DNA of 64,000 bases, taken from assembly GCF_965279545.1 (NCBI RefSeq), contig NZ_OZ257250.1:3534001-3598000 (forward strand). Direction: 5' to 3'. The notes below the pieces were generated by a model, which saw only the letters and a program-made list of their open reading frames with translations, did no database searches and was not told where the DNA came from. Positions 51,397 through 62,451 of the stretch are shown here, in pieces. Within the stretch, counting starts at the first letter, position 1. Each line of letters starts with the position of its first letter. The translations under genes and the position numbers were made by a program. Origin of the DNA: Methylibium sp965279545 (GTDB taxonomy: Bacteria > Pseudomonadota > Gammaproteobacteria > Burkholderiales > Burkholderiaceae_C).

Positions 51397-53406
51397 ATGG
51401 AACTCAGAGACCTCGACCGCGAACTGGGGAGCTTTCGGCTGCGTCTGTTCGCGGCCGCGCTGCTGGTGCTGTTCGGCTTCGGGCTGCTGGTGGTGCGCCT
51501 GGTGGTCCTGCAGGTGCTGCGGCACGACGAGCTGTCGACCCAGGCAGAGAACAACCGCATCACGGTGCTGCCGATCCCGCCCAACCGCGGCCTCATCCTC
51601 GACCGCAACGGCGTGGTGCTGGCCAACAACTACTCGGCCTACACGCTCGAACTCACGCCCTCGAAGATCGACGACCTGGACGCGACGATCGAGCAGCTCG
51701 CGCCCTTGATCGACATCACGGCGCGCGACCGCAAGCGCTTCAAGCGGCTGATGGACGACGCCAAGAGCTTCGAGTCGCTGCCGATCCGCACCAAGCTCAG
51801 CGACGAAGAGGTGGCGCGTTTCACGGCGCAGCGCTTCCGCTTCCCGGGCGTGGACATCAAGGCGCGGCTGTTCCGCAACTATCCCTACGGCGAGCTGGCC
51901 AGCCATGTGCTCGGCTACATCGGGCGCATCAACCAGGTCGAGAAGGAGGCGATCGACGACACCGACGACGCCGCCAACTACAAGGGCACCGACTACATCG
52001 GCAAGCTCGGCATCGAGCAGAAGTACGAGGCCGAGCTGCATGGCGCGACCGGCTTCGAGGAGGTCGAGACCAGCGCCGCCGGCCGCGCCGTGCGGCGCCT
52101 GCGCGCCAGCCCGCCGACGCCGGGCAACACGGTGCGGCTGTCGATCGACATCCGGTTGCAGCAACTGATCGAGCGCCTCTATGGCGACCGGCGCGGCGCA
52201 CTGGTGGCGATCGATCCGCGCAACGGCGAGGTGCTGGCCTTCGTCAGCAAGCCGACCTTCGATCCCAACCTGTTCGTCGACGGCATCGACAGCGAAAGCT
52301 GGAAGGAACTCAACGAGTCGCTCGACAAGCCGCTGCTGAACCGCGCGCTGCGCGGCACCTACCCGCCGGGCTCGACCTTCAAGCCCTTCATGGCGCTGGC
52401 CGCGCTGGCCAGCGGCAAGCGCACGCCGCAGCAGACGATCTTCGACCCCGGCTACTTCTGGTTCGGCAACCACAAGTTCCGCGACGACAAGGAGGGCGGC
52501 CATGGGTCGGTCGACATGTACCGCTCGATCGTGCAGTCCTGCGACACCTACTACTACATGCTCGCCGCCGACATGGGCGTGGACCTGATCCACGACCAGC
52601 TCCAGCCCTTCGGCTTCGGTGCGCTCACCGGCATCGACCTCGAAGGCGAGGTGCGCGGCACGCTGCCGTCCACGGAGTGGAAGCGCAAGGCCTACAAGCG
52701 GCCCGATCTGCAGCGCTGGTATGCCGGCGAGACCATCTCGCTGGGCATCGGCCAGGGCTACAACAACTTCACCGTGCTGCAGATGGCGCAGGCGAGCGCG
52801 ACGCTGGCCAACGGCGGCGTGCACTACCGGCCGCGGCTGGTGCACCAGATCGAGGACGCGGCCACGCACGAGCTGCGCGAGCTGCCCAGCGAGACCCTGG
52901 CCAAGATCGACATCAAGCCCGAACACCTGGAGTTCATCCAGCACGCGATGGTCGGCGTGAACCGCGAAGGCACGTCGGCGACCGCATTCCGCGGCGCGAG
53001 CTACGTGGCCGCCGGCAAGACCGGCACCGCGCAGGTGGTCGCGATCAAGCAGAACGAGAAGTACAGCGCCTCCAAGACCGCCGAGCACCTGCGCGACCAT
53101 GCGCTCTTCATCGCCTTCGCACCGGCCGACGCGCCGCGCATCGCGGTCGCGCTGGTGGTCGAGAACGCCGGCTTCGGCGCGCAGTCGGCCGCGCCGATCG
53201 TGCGCCGCGTGTTCGACTACTGGATTGCCAACCTCTACCCGAGCGACCAGGACATCGCGCTGGTGCAGCTCGGCCAGGCGCCGGCGCCGACCGGAACGCC
53301 GCGCCCGTTGGACGAAGTCGGCCCCTTGCCGGGCGCGCCGCTGGCGCCGCCTTTGGTGCCAGCGATCAGCCCGGCCAGTGCAGCGGCCGCGGAGCCGCCG
53401 CCATGA
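51397..53406 (+). CDS. mrdA: Penicillin-binding protein 2, elongation transpeptidase
   Basis: 669 residues. Membrane anchor at about 18-40; pedestal and dimerisation domain with NRITVLPIPPNRGLI (about 49-63) and a FRNYPYGELASHVLGY segment; transpeptidase domain with catalytic Ser326 in PPGSTFKPF, an SxD motif as SCDTYYYMLAADMG, and KTGTAQV (Lys541). It crosslinks peptidoglycan during side-wall growth with RodA. A Pro/Ala-rich C-terminal tail of about 45 residues is lineage-specific. Start ATG 51397 was chosen over upstream frames as it gives the standard PBP2 N-terminus. Confidence 0.96.
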   Translation: MELRDLDRELGSFRLRLFAAALLVLFGFGLLVVRLVVLQVLRHDELSTQAENNRITVLPIPPNRGLILDRNGVVLANNYSAYTLELTPSKIDDLDATIEQLAPLIDITARDRKRFKRLMDDAKSFESLPIRTKLSDEEVARFTAQRFRFPGVDIKARLFRNYPYGELASHVLGYIGRINQVEKEAIDDTDDAANYKGTDYIGKLGIEQKYEAELHGATGFEEVETSAAGRAVRRLRASPPTPGNTVRLSIDIRLQQLIERLYGDRRGALVAIDPRNGEVLAFVSKPTFDPNLFVDGIDSESWKELNESLDKPLLNRALRGTYPPGSTFKPFMALAALASGKRTPQQTIFDPGYFWFGNHKFRDDKEGGHGSVDMYRSIVQSCDTYYYMLAADMGVDLIHDQLQPFGFGALTGIDLEGEVRGTLPSTEWKRKAYKRPDLQRWYAGETISLGIGQGYNNFTVLQMAQASATLANGGVHYRPRLVHQIEDAATHELRELPSETLAKIDIKPEHLEFIQHAMVGVNREGTSATAFRGASYVAAGKTGTAQVVAIKQNEKYSASKTAEHLRDHALFIAFAPADAPRIAVALVVENAGFGAQSAAPIVRRVFDYWIANLYPSDQDIALVQLGQAPAPTGTPRPLDEVGPLPGAPLAPPLVPAISPASAAAAEPPP

Positions 53407-54560
53407 GCGGCATGTTCGACCGGCAGCCGCTGTGGCAGCGCGCCTTGCGGGTCTTCACGGGTTTCGACGGACCGCTCGCACTGGTAGTGGTGGTGCTCGG
53501 CGCTGCCGGTCTGATGACGATGTACTCGGCCGGCTACGACCACGGCACGCGCTTCGTCGATCACGGCCGCAACATGCTGCTGGCCGCCGGCGTGATGTTC
53601 ATCGTCGCGCAGCTGCCGCCGCAGCGCCTGGCGCAACTGGCGGTGCCGCTGTATGTGGTGGGCGTGGCGCTGCTGATCGCCACCGCGGTGTTCGGCGTCA
53701 CCAAGAAGGGCGCGACGCGCTGGCTGCATGTCGGCGTGATCGATATCCAGCCCAGCGAGATCCTCAAGATCGCGATGCCGCTGATGCTGGCCTGGTGGTT
53801 CCAGCGCCGCGAGGGCCAGGTGCAGGCGCTCGACTTCGCCGTGGCCTTCCTGCTGCTCGCGGCGCCGGTGGGGCTGATCGTCAAGCAGCCCGATCTGGGC
53901 ACCGCGATCCTGGTGCTCGCCGCCGGCCTGTACGTGATGTTCTTCGCCGGCCTGAGCTGGAAGCTCATCGTGCCGGTGCTGCTGGTGGCCGCCGTGGCGG
54001 TGACGGCGGTGGTGTGGTTCCAGGTCGCGATCTGCCAGCCCGACGTGCAGTGGCCGCTGATGCGCGACTACCAGAAGCACCGCGTCTGCACCCTGCTCGA
54101 CCCGACCCAGGACCCGCTGGGCAAGGGCTTCCACATCATCCAGGGCATGATCGCCATCGGCTCCGGCGGCATCACCGGCAAGGGCTTCATGAACGGGACG
54201 CAGACGCACCTGGAGTTCATTCCCGAGCGCACCACCGACTTCATCTTCGCGGCCTTCTCCGAGGAGTTCGGCATGGCAGGCTGCGTGGCGCTGCTGCTCG
54301 GCTTCACCTTCCTGATCTTCCGCGGCCTGATGATCGCTTCCGACGCGCCGACGCTGTTCTCGCGGCTGCTGGCCGGTGCGATCACGCTGAGCTTCTTCAC
54401 CTACGCCATGGTGAACATGGGCATGGTCACCGGCATGTTGCCGGTGGTGGGGATTCCGCTGCCCTTCATCAGCTACGGCGGCACGGCGATGGTCACGCTC
54501 GGCCTTGCGCTCGGCATCCTGATGTCGGTGGCGCGCAGCAAGCGGCTGATGCAGAGTTAG
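53403..54560 (+). CDS. rodA: Rod-shape-determining glycosyltransferase RodA (SEDS)
   Basis: 385 residues with about ten membrane segments; start overlaps mrdA stop (ATGA). SEDS-family markers: MYSAGYDHG, GATRWLHVG-x-IDIQPSE, KQPDLGTAI, IPERTTDFIFAAFSEEFG (with the catalytic Asp loop) and PLPFISYGG near the end. Polymerises lipid II into glycan strands as partner of PBP2. Its stop overlaps by four bases the convergent patatin gene stop. Confidence 0.96.
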   Translation: MSGMFDRQPLWQRALRVFTGFDGPLALVVVVLGAAGLMTMYSAGYDHGTRFVDHGRNMLLAAGVMFIVAQLPPQRLAQLAVPLYVVGVALLIATAVFGVTKKGATRWLHVGVIDIQPSEILKIAMPLMLAWWFQRREGQVQALDFAVAFLLLAAPVGLIVKQPDLGTAILVLAAGLYVMFFAGLSWKLIVPVLLVAAVAVTAVVWFQVAICQPDVQWPLMRDYQKHRVCTLLDPTQDPLGKGFHIIQGMIAIGSGGITGKGFMNGTQTHLEFIPERTTDFIFAAFSEEFGMAGCVALLLGFTFLIFRGLMIASDAPTLFSRLLAGAITLSFFTYAMVNMGMVTGMLPVVGIPLPFISYGGTAMVTLGLALGILMSVARSKRLMQS

Positions 54561-55930
54561 CGACGCGGCCGCCTCATCCACCGCGAGAGCAGGGTCTGCA
54601 GCCCGGAGCGCGGGGCCGCAGCTGCTGGTGTGGGGGCCGTTGGCGGCGGCACGGGTGCCACTTTCGGCGAGGAGGGCGTCGGCGGCGCAACGGCGGTGGA
54701 CGCTGCGGTCGCCTCGCCGCGGGGCGGTCGGCCTGCCGGTTCGGATTCGGCCAGGGACGCGGCCCTCGGTGCCGGCAGCAGTGCCGGCGCAGCCTGCGCT
54801 GCAGGCGCCGCGGCCGGGGGCCGCGGCGGTCGTGCCCGCGCCGATCGCCGGGTGTCGCCGGAGGACTGTTTGTCGAGGAAGGAGCGCTCCAGATCGAGCG
54901 TCGACCGCACGCCGATGTCGTTGCGGTGTTGCTTCAACCACTGGTCGGCTGCCCGGCGCCCCAGGTCGAACAGTCCGTCGAGAAAGACCCGATCGGTGTT
55001 GAACTTGCTGCTCGCGTTGAACGGGGCGAGGCCGTCGTCGTCGGCGATCATGTGCAGGCGCAAGTCCTTGTAGCGCCCGGGCTCCAGCTTGCCTTCGCGC
55101 ACCAGTCGCGACACGAAGGCGATGGCGCGCATCTCGGCCACCAGGCTGGCATTGAAGGTGATCTCGGACAGGCGGTCCATGATCTCGACGCTGCGCGTCG
55201 GCGTGCCTTCGTGCTGCAGCGGGTTGATCTTCACCAGCAGGATGTCCAGCGTCTCGGTGTTGTAGATCAGCGGGTAGATCGCCGGGTTGCCGGTGTAGCC
55301 GCCGTCCCAGTAGGCCTCGCCGTCGATCGTGACGGCCTGGAAGATCAAGGGCAGGCAGGCCGAGGCGAGCAGGGCGTCGATCGACAGCTCCTTGCCGGTG
55401 AACACCCGCGCCTGGCCGCTGCGCACACTGGTGGCGGTGATGAACAGGGGGATGTCGCAGCTGCGCAGTGCCTCTTCGTCGACGTGCCGGCGTGCCACGT
55501 CGCGCAGCGGGTTCAGGTTCAGTGGGTTGAATTCGTAAGGGCTGAAAGCGCGAAAGAAGCTGTTGAGCCACTGGTAGCTCGGCAGCTTGTCGAAGTTGAA
55601 GTTGCTGCCCCCCCCATTGGTCGGGTTCAGCGAGAACGGCGAGAAGGCCTGGCCGCTGGTGCTGACGTCGTGCCAGAAGGCGGCGAGTGCGTCGCGCGCT
55701 CCCGAGCGTGCGCCGCGGGCGTAACCGGTCGCCAGCACGGCGGCGTTGAGCGCGCCCGCGCTGGTGCCGGAGATCGCCGAGATCTCGACCGTGTCGTCTT
55801 CGAGCAGCCGGTCGAGCACGCCCCAGGTGAAGGCGCCGTGCGAGCCGCCGCCTTGCAGGGCGAGGTCGACACGGCGCGGCGCGGCGGCAGTAGGTGGCTG
55901 CGGTCGGGGGGGTCGCGTGATTTCAGGCAT
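54557..55930 (-). CDS. Patatin-like phospholipase
   Basis: 457 residues. LALQGGGSHGAF (about 23-34) forms the oxyanion hole, GTSAGALNAAV places the nucleophilic Ser at about 55, and DGGYTGNPA (about 211) supplies the catalytic Asp, so the Ser-Asp dyad is complete. The domain ends near residue 340; the last 115 residues are Ala/Pro-rich and disordered, ending in a basic segment RWMRRPRR. No signal peptide, so probably cytoplasmic or peripherally membrane-bound. Acyl hydrolase on lipids; the substrate is unknown. Confidence 0.87.
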   Translation of the reverse strand: MPEITRPPRPQPPTAAAPRRVDLALQGGGSHGAFTWGVLDRLLEDDTVEISAISGTSAGALNAAVLATGYARGARSGARDALAAFWHDVSTSGQAFSPFSLNPTNGGGSNFNFDKLPSYQWLNSFFRAFSPYEFNPLNLNPLRDVARRHVDEEALRSCDIPLFITATSVRSGQARVFTGKELSIDALLASACLPLIFQAVTIDGEAYWDGGYTGNPAIYPLIYNTETLDILLVKINPLQHEGTPTRSVEIMDRLSEITFNASLVAEMRAIAFVSRLVREGKLEPGRYKDLRLHMIADDDGLAPFNASSKFNTDRVFLDGLFDLGRRAADQWLKQHRNDIGVRSTLDLERSFLDKQSSGDTRRSARARPPRPPAAAPAAQAAPALLPAPRAASLAESEPAGRPPRGEATAASTAVAPPTPSSPKVAPVPPPTAPTPAAAAPRSGLQTLLSRWMRRPRR

Positions 55931-56016
55931 GGCACCTCCTTGCTGCGACGCAGTCTACGCGTCGCGGCCGTCGTTTGCTGCGCCGCAGCAAACGGCCCTG
56001 CCGCGGTGGTCAGGCC

Positions 56017-57543
56017 CTAGGTGCGTTCACCGCCGAGGCCCGCCGATCGGGCGAGCGGCAGGTGTTCGCCCGGCCAGGCCGCGAAGCGCAGCGTGAAGCG
56101 CGCGCCGGGTCCACTGCCATCGGGCAGCGGGCTGTCGCGGGTGTCGTCGAGGGTGAGCGTGGCGCCGTGCTGGCGTGCGATCTCGGCCACGATGGCCAGA
56201 CCCAGGCCGGAGCCGTCGACATTGGTGCCGAGCGCGCGGTAGAAGGGCTGGAACACCAGTTCGCGCTCGGCCGGTGGGATGCCGGGCCCCGAGTCTTCGA
56301 CCTGCAGGACCACCACCTGGCCGAACGGATCGCCGACCACGCGCACCGTCACCGTGCCGCCGGCCGGCGTGTAGTGCAAGGCGTTGTCGACCAGGTTGCG
56401 GATCAGTTCGCGCAGCAGCAGGGCGTGGCCGCGCACGCTGCTGCGCTGCGGTTCGGCCGTGTCGCCGTCGGCGCCGGGCCCTTCGTAGCCGAGGTCGATG
56501 CGCTGCTCCAGCGCGCGCGGCACGAAGTCGCGCACCGTCTCGGTCGCCAGGCGTGCGAGCTTGACCTCCGCGACGCGGGCGGCGAATTCACGGTCCTCGG
56601 CCCGCGCCATCGCCAGCAGCTGGTTGACCATGTGGGCTGCGCGCTGGCTCGACAGGGCGATCTGCTGCAGCGAGCGCTTCAGTGCCTCCGGCTCACGCTC
56701 GCCCGCGTCGATCTCGCGCTGGGCGATCTCGGCCTGGGTGCGCAGGCCGGCCAGCGGCGTCTTGAGCTGGTGCGCGGCATCGGCCAGGAAGCGTCGCTGC
56801 GTCGCCAGCGAGCGGTCCAGCCGCTCCAGCAAGTCGTTGATGGCGCGCACCAGCGGCGAGACCTCTTCAGGGGCCTCCCGCTCGTCGATCGGGCTGAGGT
56901 CGTCGGCGGCACGGCGGCGGATGCGCTGCTGCAACTCGTTGAGCGGCGCGATGCCGCGCGCCAGCGCCAGCCACACGAGCAGCACCGCGACGGGCAGGAT
57001 CACGAACTGCGGCAGGATCACGCCCTTGATGATCTCGGTGGCCAGTTGCGAGCGCTTGCCGAGCGTTTCGGCCACTTGCACCAGGGCCGGCGAGGTGCTG
57101 CCGGGGATGGGCGGCACGCCGGGCATCGCGACCCACAGGTAGGCCACGCGCACGGCCTCGTTGTGCACTTCGTCGTCTCGGTAGCGGAGTTCCCCGACCG
57201 CCGGGATTTCCTCGTCGCTCGGCACCGGCAGCGCTTGATCGCCGCCCAGATGCTCGCTGCGCGCACCCAACACCTGGAAGTAGATCTCGTCGGTCTCGTC
57301 GGCGCGCAGCAACTGGTCGGCCCCGGGAGGCAGCGAGAAGGCGACGCGGTCCTGGTCGACGCTGATCTGCTGCGACAGCACGCGGGCCATCTCGCCGAGC
57401 GCCCGGTCGTAGGGACGGTTGGCGATGTTCTGGGCCACCAGCCAGGTCAGCGCCACGCTCATGGGCCACAGCAGCAGCAGCGGCGCGAGCATCCAGTCGA
57501 GGATCTCGCCGAACAGCGAGCGCTGGCCGCGCAGCGTGTTCAT
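56017..57543 (-). CDS. Sensor histidine kinase, QseC/TctE type
   Basis: 508 residues. Two membrane segments (about 18-38 and 177-200) enclose a 140-residue periplasmic sensor domain; HAMP-like segment follows (about 200-245). Phosphoacceptor His at about 258 in ADAAHQLKTPLAGLRTQ; N box LIRNLVDNALHYTPAGG, G1 VEDSGPGIPP, G2 GSGLGLAIV. It pairs with the response regulator 33 bases upstream in the transcript. The sensed signal cannot be read; homologues respond to tricarboxylates, quinone or metal cues. Confidence 0.9.
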   Translation of the reverse strand: MNTLRGQRSLFGEILDWMLAPLLLLWPMSVALTWLVAQNIANRPYDRALGEMARVLSQQISVDQDRVAFSLPPGADQLLRADETDEIYFQVLGARSEHLGGDQALPVPSDEEIPAVGELRYRDDEVHNEAVRVAYLWVAMPGVPPIPGSTSPALVQVAETLGKRSQLATEIIKGVILPQFVILPVAVLLVWLALARGIAPLNELQQRIRRRAADDLSPIDEREAPEEVSPLVRAINDLLERLDRSLATQRRFLADAAHQLKTPLAGLRTQAEIAQREIDAGEREPEALKRSLQQIALSSQRAAHMVNQLLAMARAEDREFAARVAEVKLARLATETVRDFVPRALEQRIDLGYEGPGADGDTAEPQRSSVRGHALLLRELIRNLVDNALHYTPAGGTVTVRVVGDPFGQVVVLQVEDSGPGIPPAERELVFQPFYRALGTNVDGSGLGLAIVAEIARQHGATLTLDDTRDSPLPDGSGPGARFTLRFAAWPGEHLPLARSAGLGGERT

Positions 57544-57576
57544 GCCCGGGGGCGCGCGCCGCGCAGCATGCCGGCG

Positions 57577-58248
<672 letters not shown>

Positions 58249-58337
58249 GGACTTGTCTCCCTCTGCGGCGCCATGGCTCTTGTTGTCGTTGGCGCCGGCT
58301 TCATTGTAGGGAGGCACTCCCGAAGGGCCAAAAACCA

Positions 58338-58353
58338 CTGTACAAATAACCAG
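58338..58353. promoter_or_regulatory. LexA (SOS) box in the recA promoter
   Basis: CTGT-N8-CCAG: CTGTACAAATAACCAG, one base off the CTGT-N8-ACAG consensus. It sits 35 bases before the recA start codon and just upstream of CATAAT (58361-58366), a plausible -10, so LexA bound here would block recA transcription. It may also touch the divergent two-component promoter. Confidence 0.75.
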
Positions 58354-58388
58354 TTTCGACCATAATCCAACCCAACCGGAGGCCCAGC

Positions 58389-59465
<1,077 letters not shown>

Positions 59466-59577
59466 CGCAGGGATGCGTGTGAGCGAGCGGGGCCGCTGTC
59501 GTCGGCAACCGGCTCACGACACGGCTTGGCATCACCGAGCTGTTCTGTCGGGGTCGGCCGCCTGACGGTTGCACTCC

Positions 59578-60087
59578 ATGGCCCGTCCCGCGCCGTCGCT
59601 CAAGGCCAAGGCGCTGGCCTGCATCGCCCAGCGCGAGCACAGTCGCGTCGAACTGCGGCGCAAGCTTCTGTCCCACATCGGTCGTCAGCTCAAAGCGGCC
59701 GCGTCTTCCCCGCTCGCGCTTGATGTGCCGGTTCAGATGCTGGCCGCCGAACGTGAAGTCGACGAACTGCTCGACTGGTTGACCGCGAAAGACCTGCTCA
59801 GCGTCGACCGCTTCGTCGAGACCCGCGTGAACGCCCGCGTGGCGAGATTCGGCAACCTGCGCATTCGCCAGGAGCTGGCGCAGCATGGTGTGGAACTCGA
59901 TGTAGAGACTGCGCAGCGTCTCAAGGACGGCGAGTTGTCACGCGCACGCACCGTGTGGGCCAAGCGTTTCGGCACGCCGGCCACCGGCGCGGCCGACCGG
60001 GCCAGGCAGATTCGCTTTCTCAGCGCCCGTGGCTTCAGCGCCGAAACCGTGCGCCGTGTGGTGAGAGGCGGGGGCGACGAGGACTGA
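59578..60087 (+). CDS. recX: RecX regulatory protein
   Basis: 169 residues from ATG 59578. Helical triplet repeats typical of RecX: ALACIAQREHSRVELRRKLL, then LDWLTAKDLLSVDRFVETRV and FLSARGFSAETVRRVV. It binds RecA filaments and limits their growth. 112 bases after recA, the usual order; it may be transcribed from the recA promoter or its own. Confidence 0.9.
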   Translation: MARPAPSLKAKALACIAQREHSRVELRRKLLSHIGRQLKAAASSPLALDVPVQMLAAEREVDELLDWLTAKDLLSVDRFVETRVNARVARFGNLRIRQELAQHGVELDVETAQRLKDGELSRARTVWAKRFGTPATGAADRARQIRFLSARGFSAETVRRVVRGGGDED

Positions 60088-60131
60088 GGGAGCCGTTTCG
60101 ACCCGCGAGGCGGGGAGCTTGCGCCCGCACC

Positions 60132-61055
60132 TCACAGGCCCAGCATCAGTCGGATGTTCTGCACCGCGGCACCCGAGGCCCCCTTGCCCAGGTTGTCGAG
60201 CCGCGCCACCAGCACGGCCTGTCCGCGCGCTTCGTTGCCGTAGACGCGCAGCTCCAACAGGTTGCTGTCGTTGAGCGCTTCGGCTTCGATCTTGCCGCCT
60301 GGTTCCACCGTTGCCACCTTGACCCACTCCCGGCCGGCGTAGCGCGTCCGCAGCACCGCCTCGAGGTCGGCGGGCTTCGGTCGGCCGTTGAGCAGGTCCA
60401 GGTGCAACGCCACCTGCACCAGCATGCCCTGGCGGAAGTTGCCGACGCTGGGCACGAAGATCGGTCGGCGGGCGAGCCGGCTGTACTGCTGCAACTCAGG
60501 CAAGTGCTTGTGTTCGAGGCCGAGGCCATACAGCTCGAAGGCCAAAGCACCGCCCGCCTCGTACGCTTCGATCATCGTTCTTCCACCACCGGAGTAACCA
60601 CTCACAGCGTGTACAGCTACGGGATAATCCGGCAGCAGCAAGCCTGCATCCACCAACGGACGCAGCAAGGCAATGCCTCCGGTCGGGTAACAGCCGGGGT
60701 TGGCGACGCGGCGTGATGCGGCCACGGCCGCCGTTTGCTCCGGCGCGAGTTCGGGAAAGCCGTAGACCCAGCCCGCGGCCACGCGGTGCGCGGTGCTGGC
60801 ATCGACGATCTTCGGTCCACCGTTCGGCAGGCTGTCCGCGAGCGCGACCGACTCGCGCGCCGCGTCGTCGTGCAGGCACAGCACCACCAGGTCCACACCG
60901 GCCATCAGGTCGCGCTTCGCGTCGGCATCCTTGCGGCGCGCCGGATCGATGCTGACCAGTTCCATGCCGGCCATCCCGGCCAGGCGCTCGCGAATCCCCA
61001 GACCGGTTGTGCCGGCCTCGCCGTCGATGAAGATGCGAGCGGGACGGGTGCTCAT
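60132..61055 (-). CDS. argC: N-acetyl-gamma-glutamyl-phosphate reductase, type 2
   Basis: 307 residues from ATG 61055. IFIDGEAGTTGLGIRERL (about 8-25) is the NADP-binding start, RVANPGCYPTGG (about 114-125) holds the catalytic Cys, and HAVSGYSGGGRT follows. The short 307-residue form with IDGEAGTTG belongs to the type 2 AGPR group. It makes N-acetylglutamate semialdehyde for arginine synthesis. Other argC copies outside the window cannot be excluded. Divergent from sucC. Confidence 0.92.
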   Translation of the reverse strand: MSTRPARIFIDGEAGTTGLGIRERLAGMAGMELVSIDPARRKDADAKRDLMAGVDLVVLCLHDDAARESVALADSLPNGGPKIVDASTAHRVAAGWVYGFPELAPEQTAAVAASRRVANPGCYPTGGIALLRPLVDAGLLLPDYPVAVHAVSGYSGGGRTMIEAYEAGGALAFELYGLGLEHKHLPELQQYSRLARRPIFVPSVGNFRQGMLVQVALHLDLLNGRPKPADLEAVLRTRYAGREWVKVATVEPGGKIEAEALNDSNLLELRVYGNEARGQAVLVARLDNLGKGASGAAVQNIRLMLGL

Positions 61056-61138
61056 GGCGTTGCGTAGAAGGTGAGGAGGGAGAGTCGATGGTAGCAATGC
61101 GATGCTTCAGCGTGGTGTCATCAAGGGTTCACGCGATT

Positions 61139-61166
61139 TTCTTGGTGCAATGCAGCATGCTAAAGT
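61139..61166 (+). promoter_or_regulatory. Candidate sucC promoter
   Basis: TTCTTG (61139-61144) and TAAAGT (61161-61166) with a 16-base spacer, in the most AT-rich part of the 210-base gap between argC and sucC. It leaves a 5' leader of about 90 bases. Weak match; no experimental support. Confidence 0.3.
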
Positions 61167-61265
61167 CGTTCGGTTTTTCCCGGCGTGCCACCCGCGCCGT
61201 GGCGACTGATCCTGTCCTGTCCGACTTCTTCGATCCGACCACCCACCCTCGAACCAAGCGCGACC

Positions 61266-62432
61266 ATGAAGATCCACGAATATCAAGGCAAAGAGATCCT
61301 GCGCCAATTCGGCGTGCCGGTGCCACGCGGCTACCCGGCCTTCACCGTGCAGGAGGCCGTCGAGGCCGCCCAGAAACTCGGCGGCCCGGTATGGGTCGTC
61401 AAGGCGCAGATTCACGCGGGCGGCCGCGGCAAGGGCGGCGGCGTCAAGCTCGGCAGGAGCCTGGACGACGTGAAGGCGCTGTCCGGCGAGATCCTGGGCA
61501 TGCAGCTCAAGACCCACCAGACCGGCCCCGAGGGCCAGAAGGTGCGTCGCCTGCTGATCGAGGAAGGCGCCGACATCAAGAAGGAGTACTACGTCGCCGC
61601 GGTCACCGACCGCGCGACGCAGCGCGTCGCCCTGATGGCCAGCTCCGAAGGCGGCATGGACATCGAGGAAGTCGCACACGCGACGCCCGAGAAGATCCTC
61701 AAGGTCTTCGTCGACCCGGCCACCGGCCTGACCGATGCGCAGGGTGCCGAGCTGGCCCAGGGCATTGGCGTGCCGGCGGCCAGCCAGGCCCAGGCCATCG
61801 ACGTGCTCAAGAAGCTCTACCAGTGCTACATGGCGACCGACGCCTCGCTGGCCGAGATCAACCCGTTGATCCTCGAGGGCAACGGCAACATCAAGGCGCT
61901 GGACGCGAAGTTCAACTTCGACGCCAACGCCCTGTTCCGCCACCCCGAGATCGTCGCCTACCGCGACCTCGACGAGGAAGATCCGGCCGAGATCGAAGCC
62001 AGCAAGTTCGACCTCGCCTACATCCAGCTCGACGGCAACATCGGCTGCCTCGTCAATGGCGCGGGCCTGGCGATGGCGACCATGGACACCATCAAGCTGT
62101 TCGGCGGCGAGCCGGCGAACTTCCTCGATGTCGGCGGTGGCGCCACCGCCGAGAAGGTGACCGAGGCCTTCAAGATCATGCTGAAGAACCCCGAGGTGAA
62201 GGCCATCCTGGTCAACATCTTCGGCGGCATCATGCGCTGCGACACCATCGCCGAAGGCGTGATCACGGCCTGCAAGGCGGTCAACCTGAGCGTGCCGCTG
62301 GTGGTGCGGATGAAGGGCACCAACGAGCAGATCGGCAAGAAGATGCTGGCCGACAGCGGCCTGCCCATCATCGCCGCCGACACCATGGCCGAGGCCGCGA
62401 CGGCCGTGGTCGCCGCCATCAAGAAGCAGTGA
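61266..62432 (+). CDS. sucC: Succinyl-CoA synthetase (ADP-forming) subunit beta
   Basis: 388 residues from ATG 61266. MKIHEYQGKEILRQFGVPVP start, VKAQIHAGGRGKGGGVKLG ATP-grasp segment, INPLILEGNGNIKALDAKFN, and VNIFGGIMRCDTIAEGV near the C-terminus are all standard. With SucD it catalyses the TCA-cycle step from succinyl-CoA to succinate with ADP or GDP phosphorylation. The ribosome binding site is poor; sucD follows after 19 bases. Confidence 0.97.
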   Translation: MKIHEYQGKEILRQFGVPVPRGYPAFTVQEAVEAAQKLGGPVWVVKAQIHAGGRGKGGGVKLGRSLDDVKALSGEILGMQLKTHQTGPEGQKVRRLLIEEGADIKKEYYVAAVTDRATQRVALMASSEGGMDIEEVAHATPEKILKVFVDPATGLTDAQGAELAQGIGVPAASQAQAIDVLKKLYQCYMATDASLAEINPLILEGNGNIKALDAKFNFDANALFRHPEIVAYRDLDEEDPAEIEASKFDLAYIQLDGNIGCLVNGAGLAMATMDTIKLFGGEPANFLDVGGGATAEKVTEAFKIMLKNPEVKAILVNIFGGIMRCDTIAEGVITACKAVNLSVPLVVRMKGTNEQIGKKMLADSGLPIIAADTMAEAATAVVAAIKKQ

Positions 62433-62451
62433 GCCGAGGAAGAACCGCATC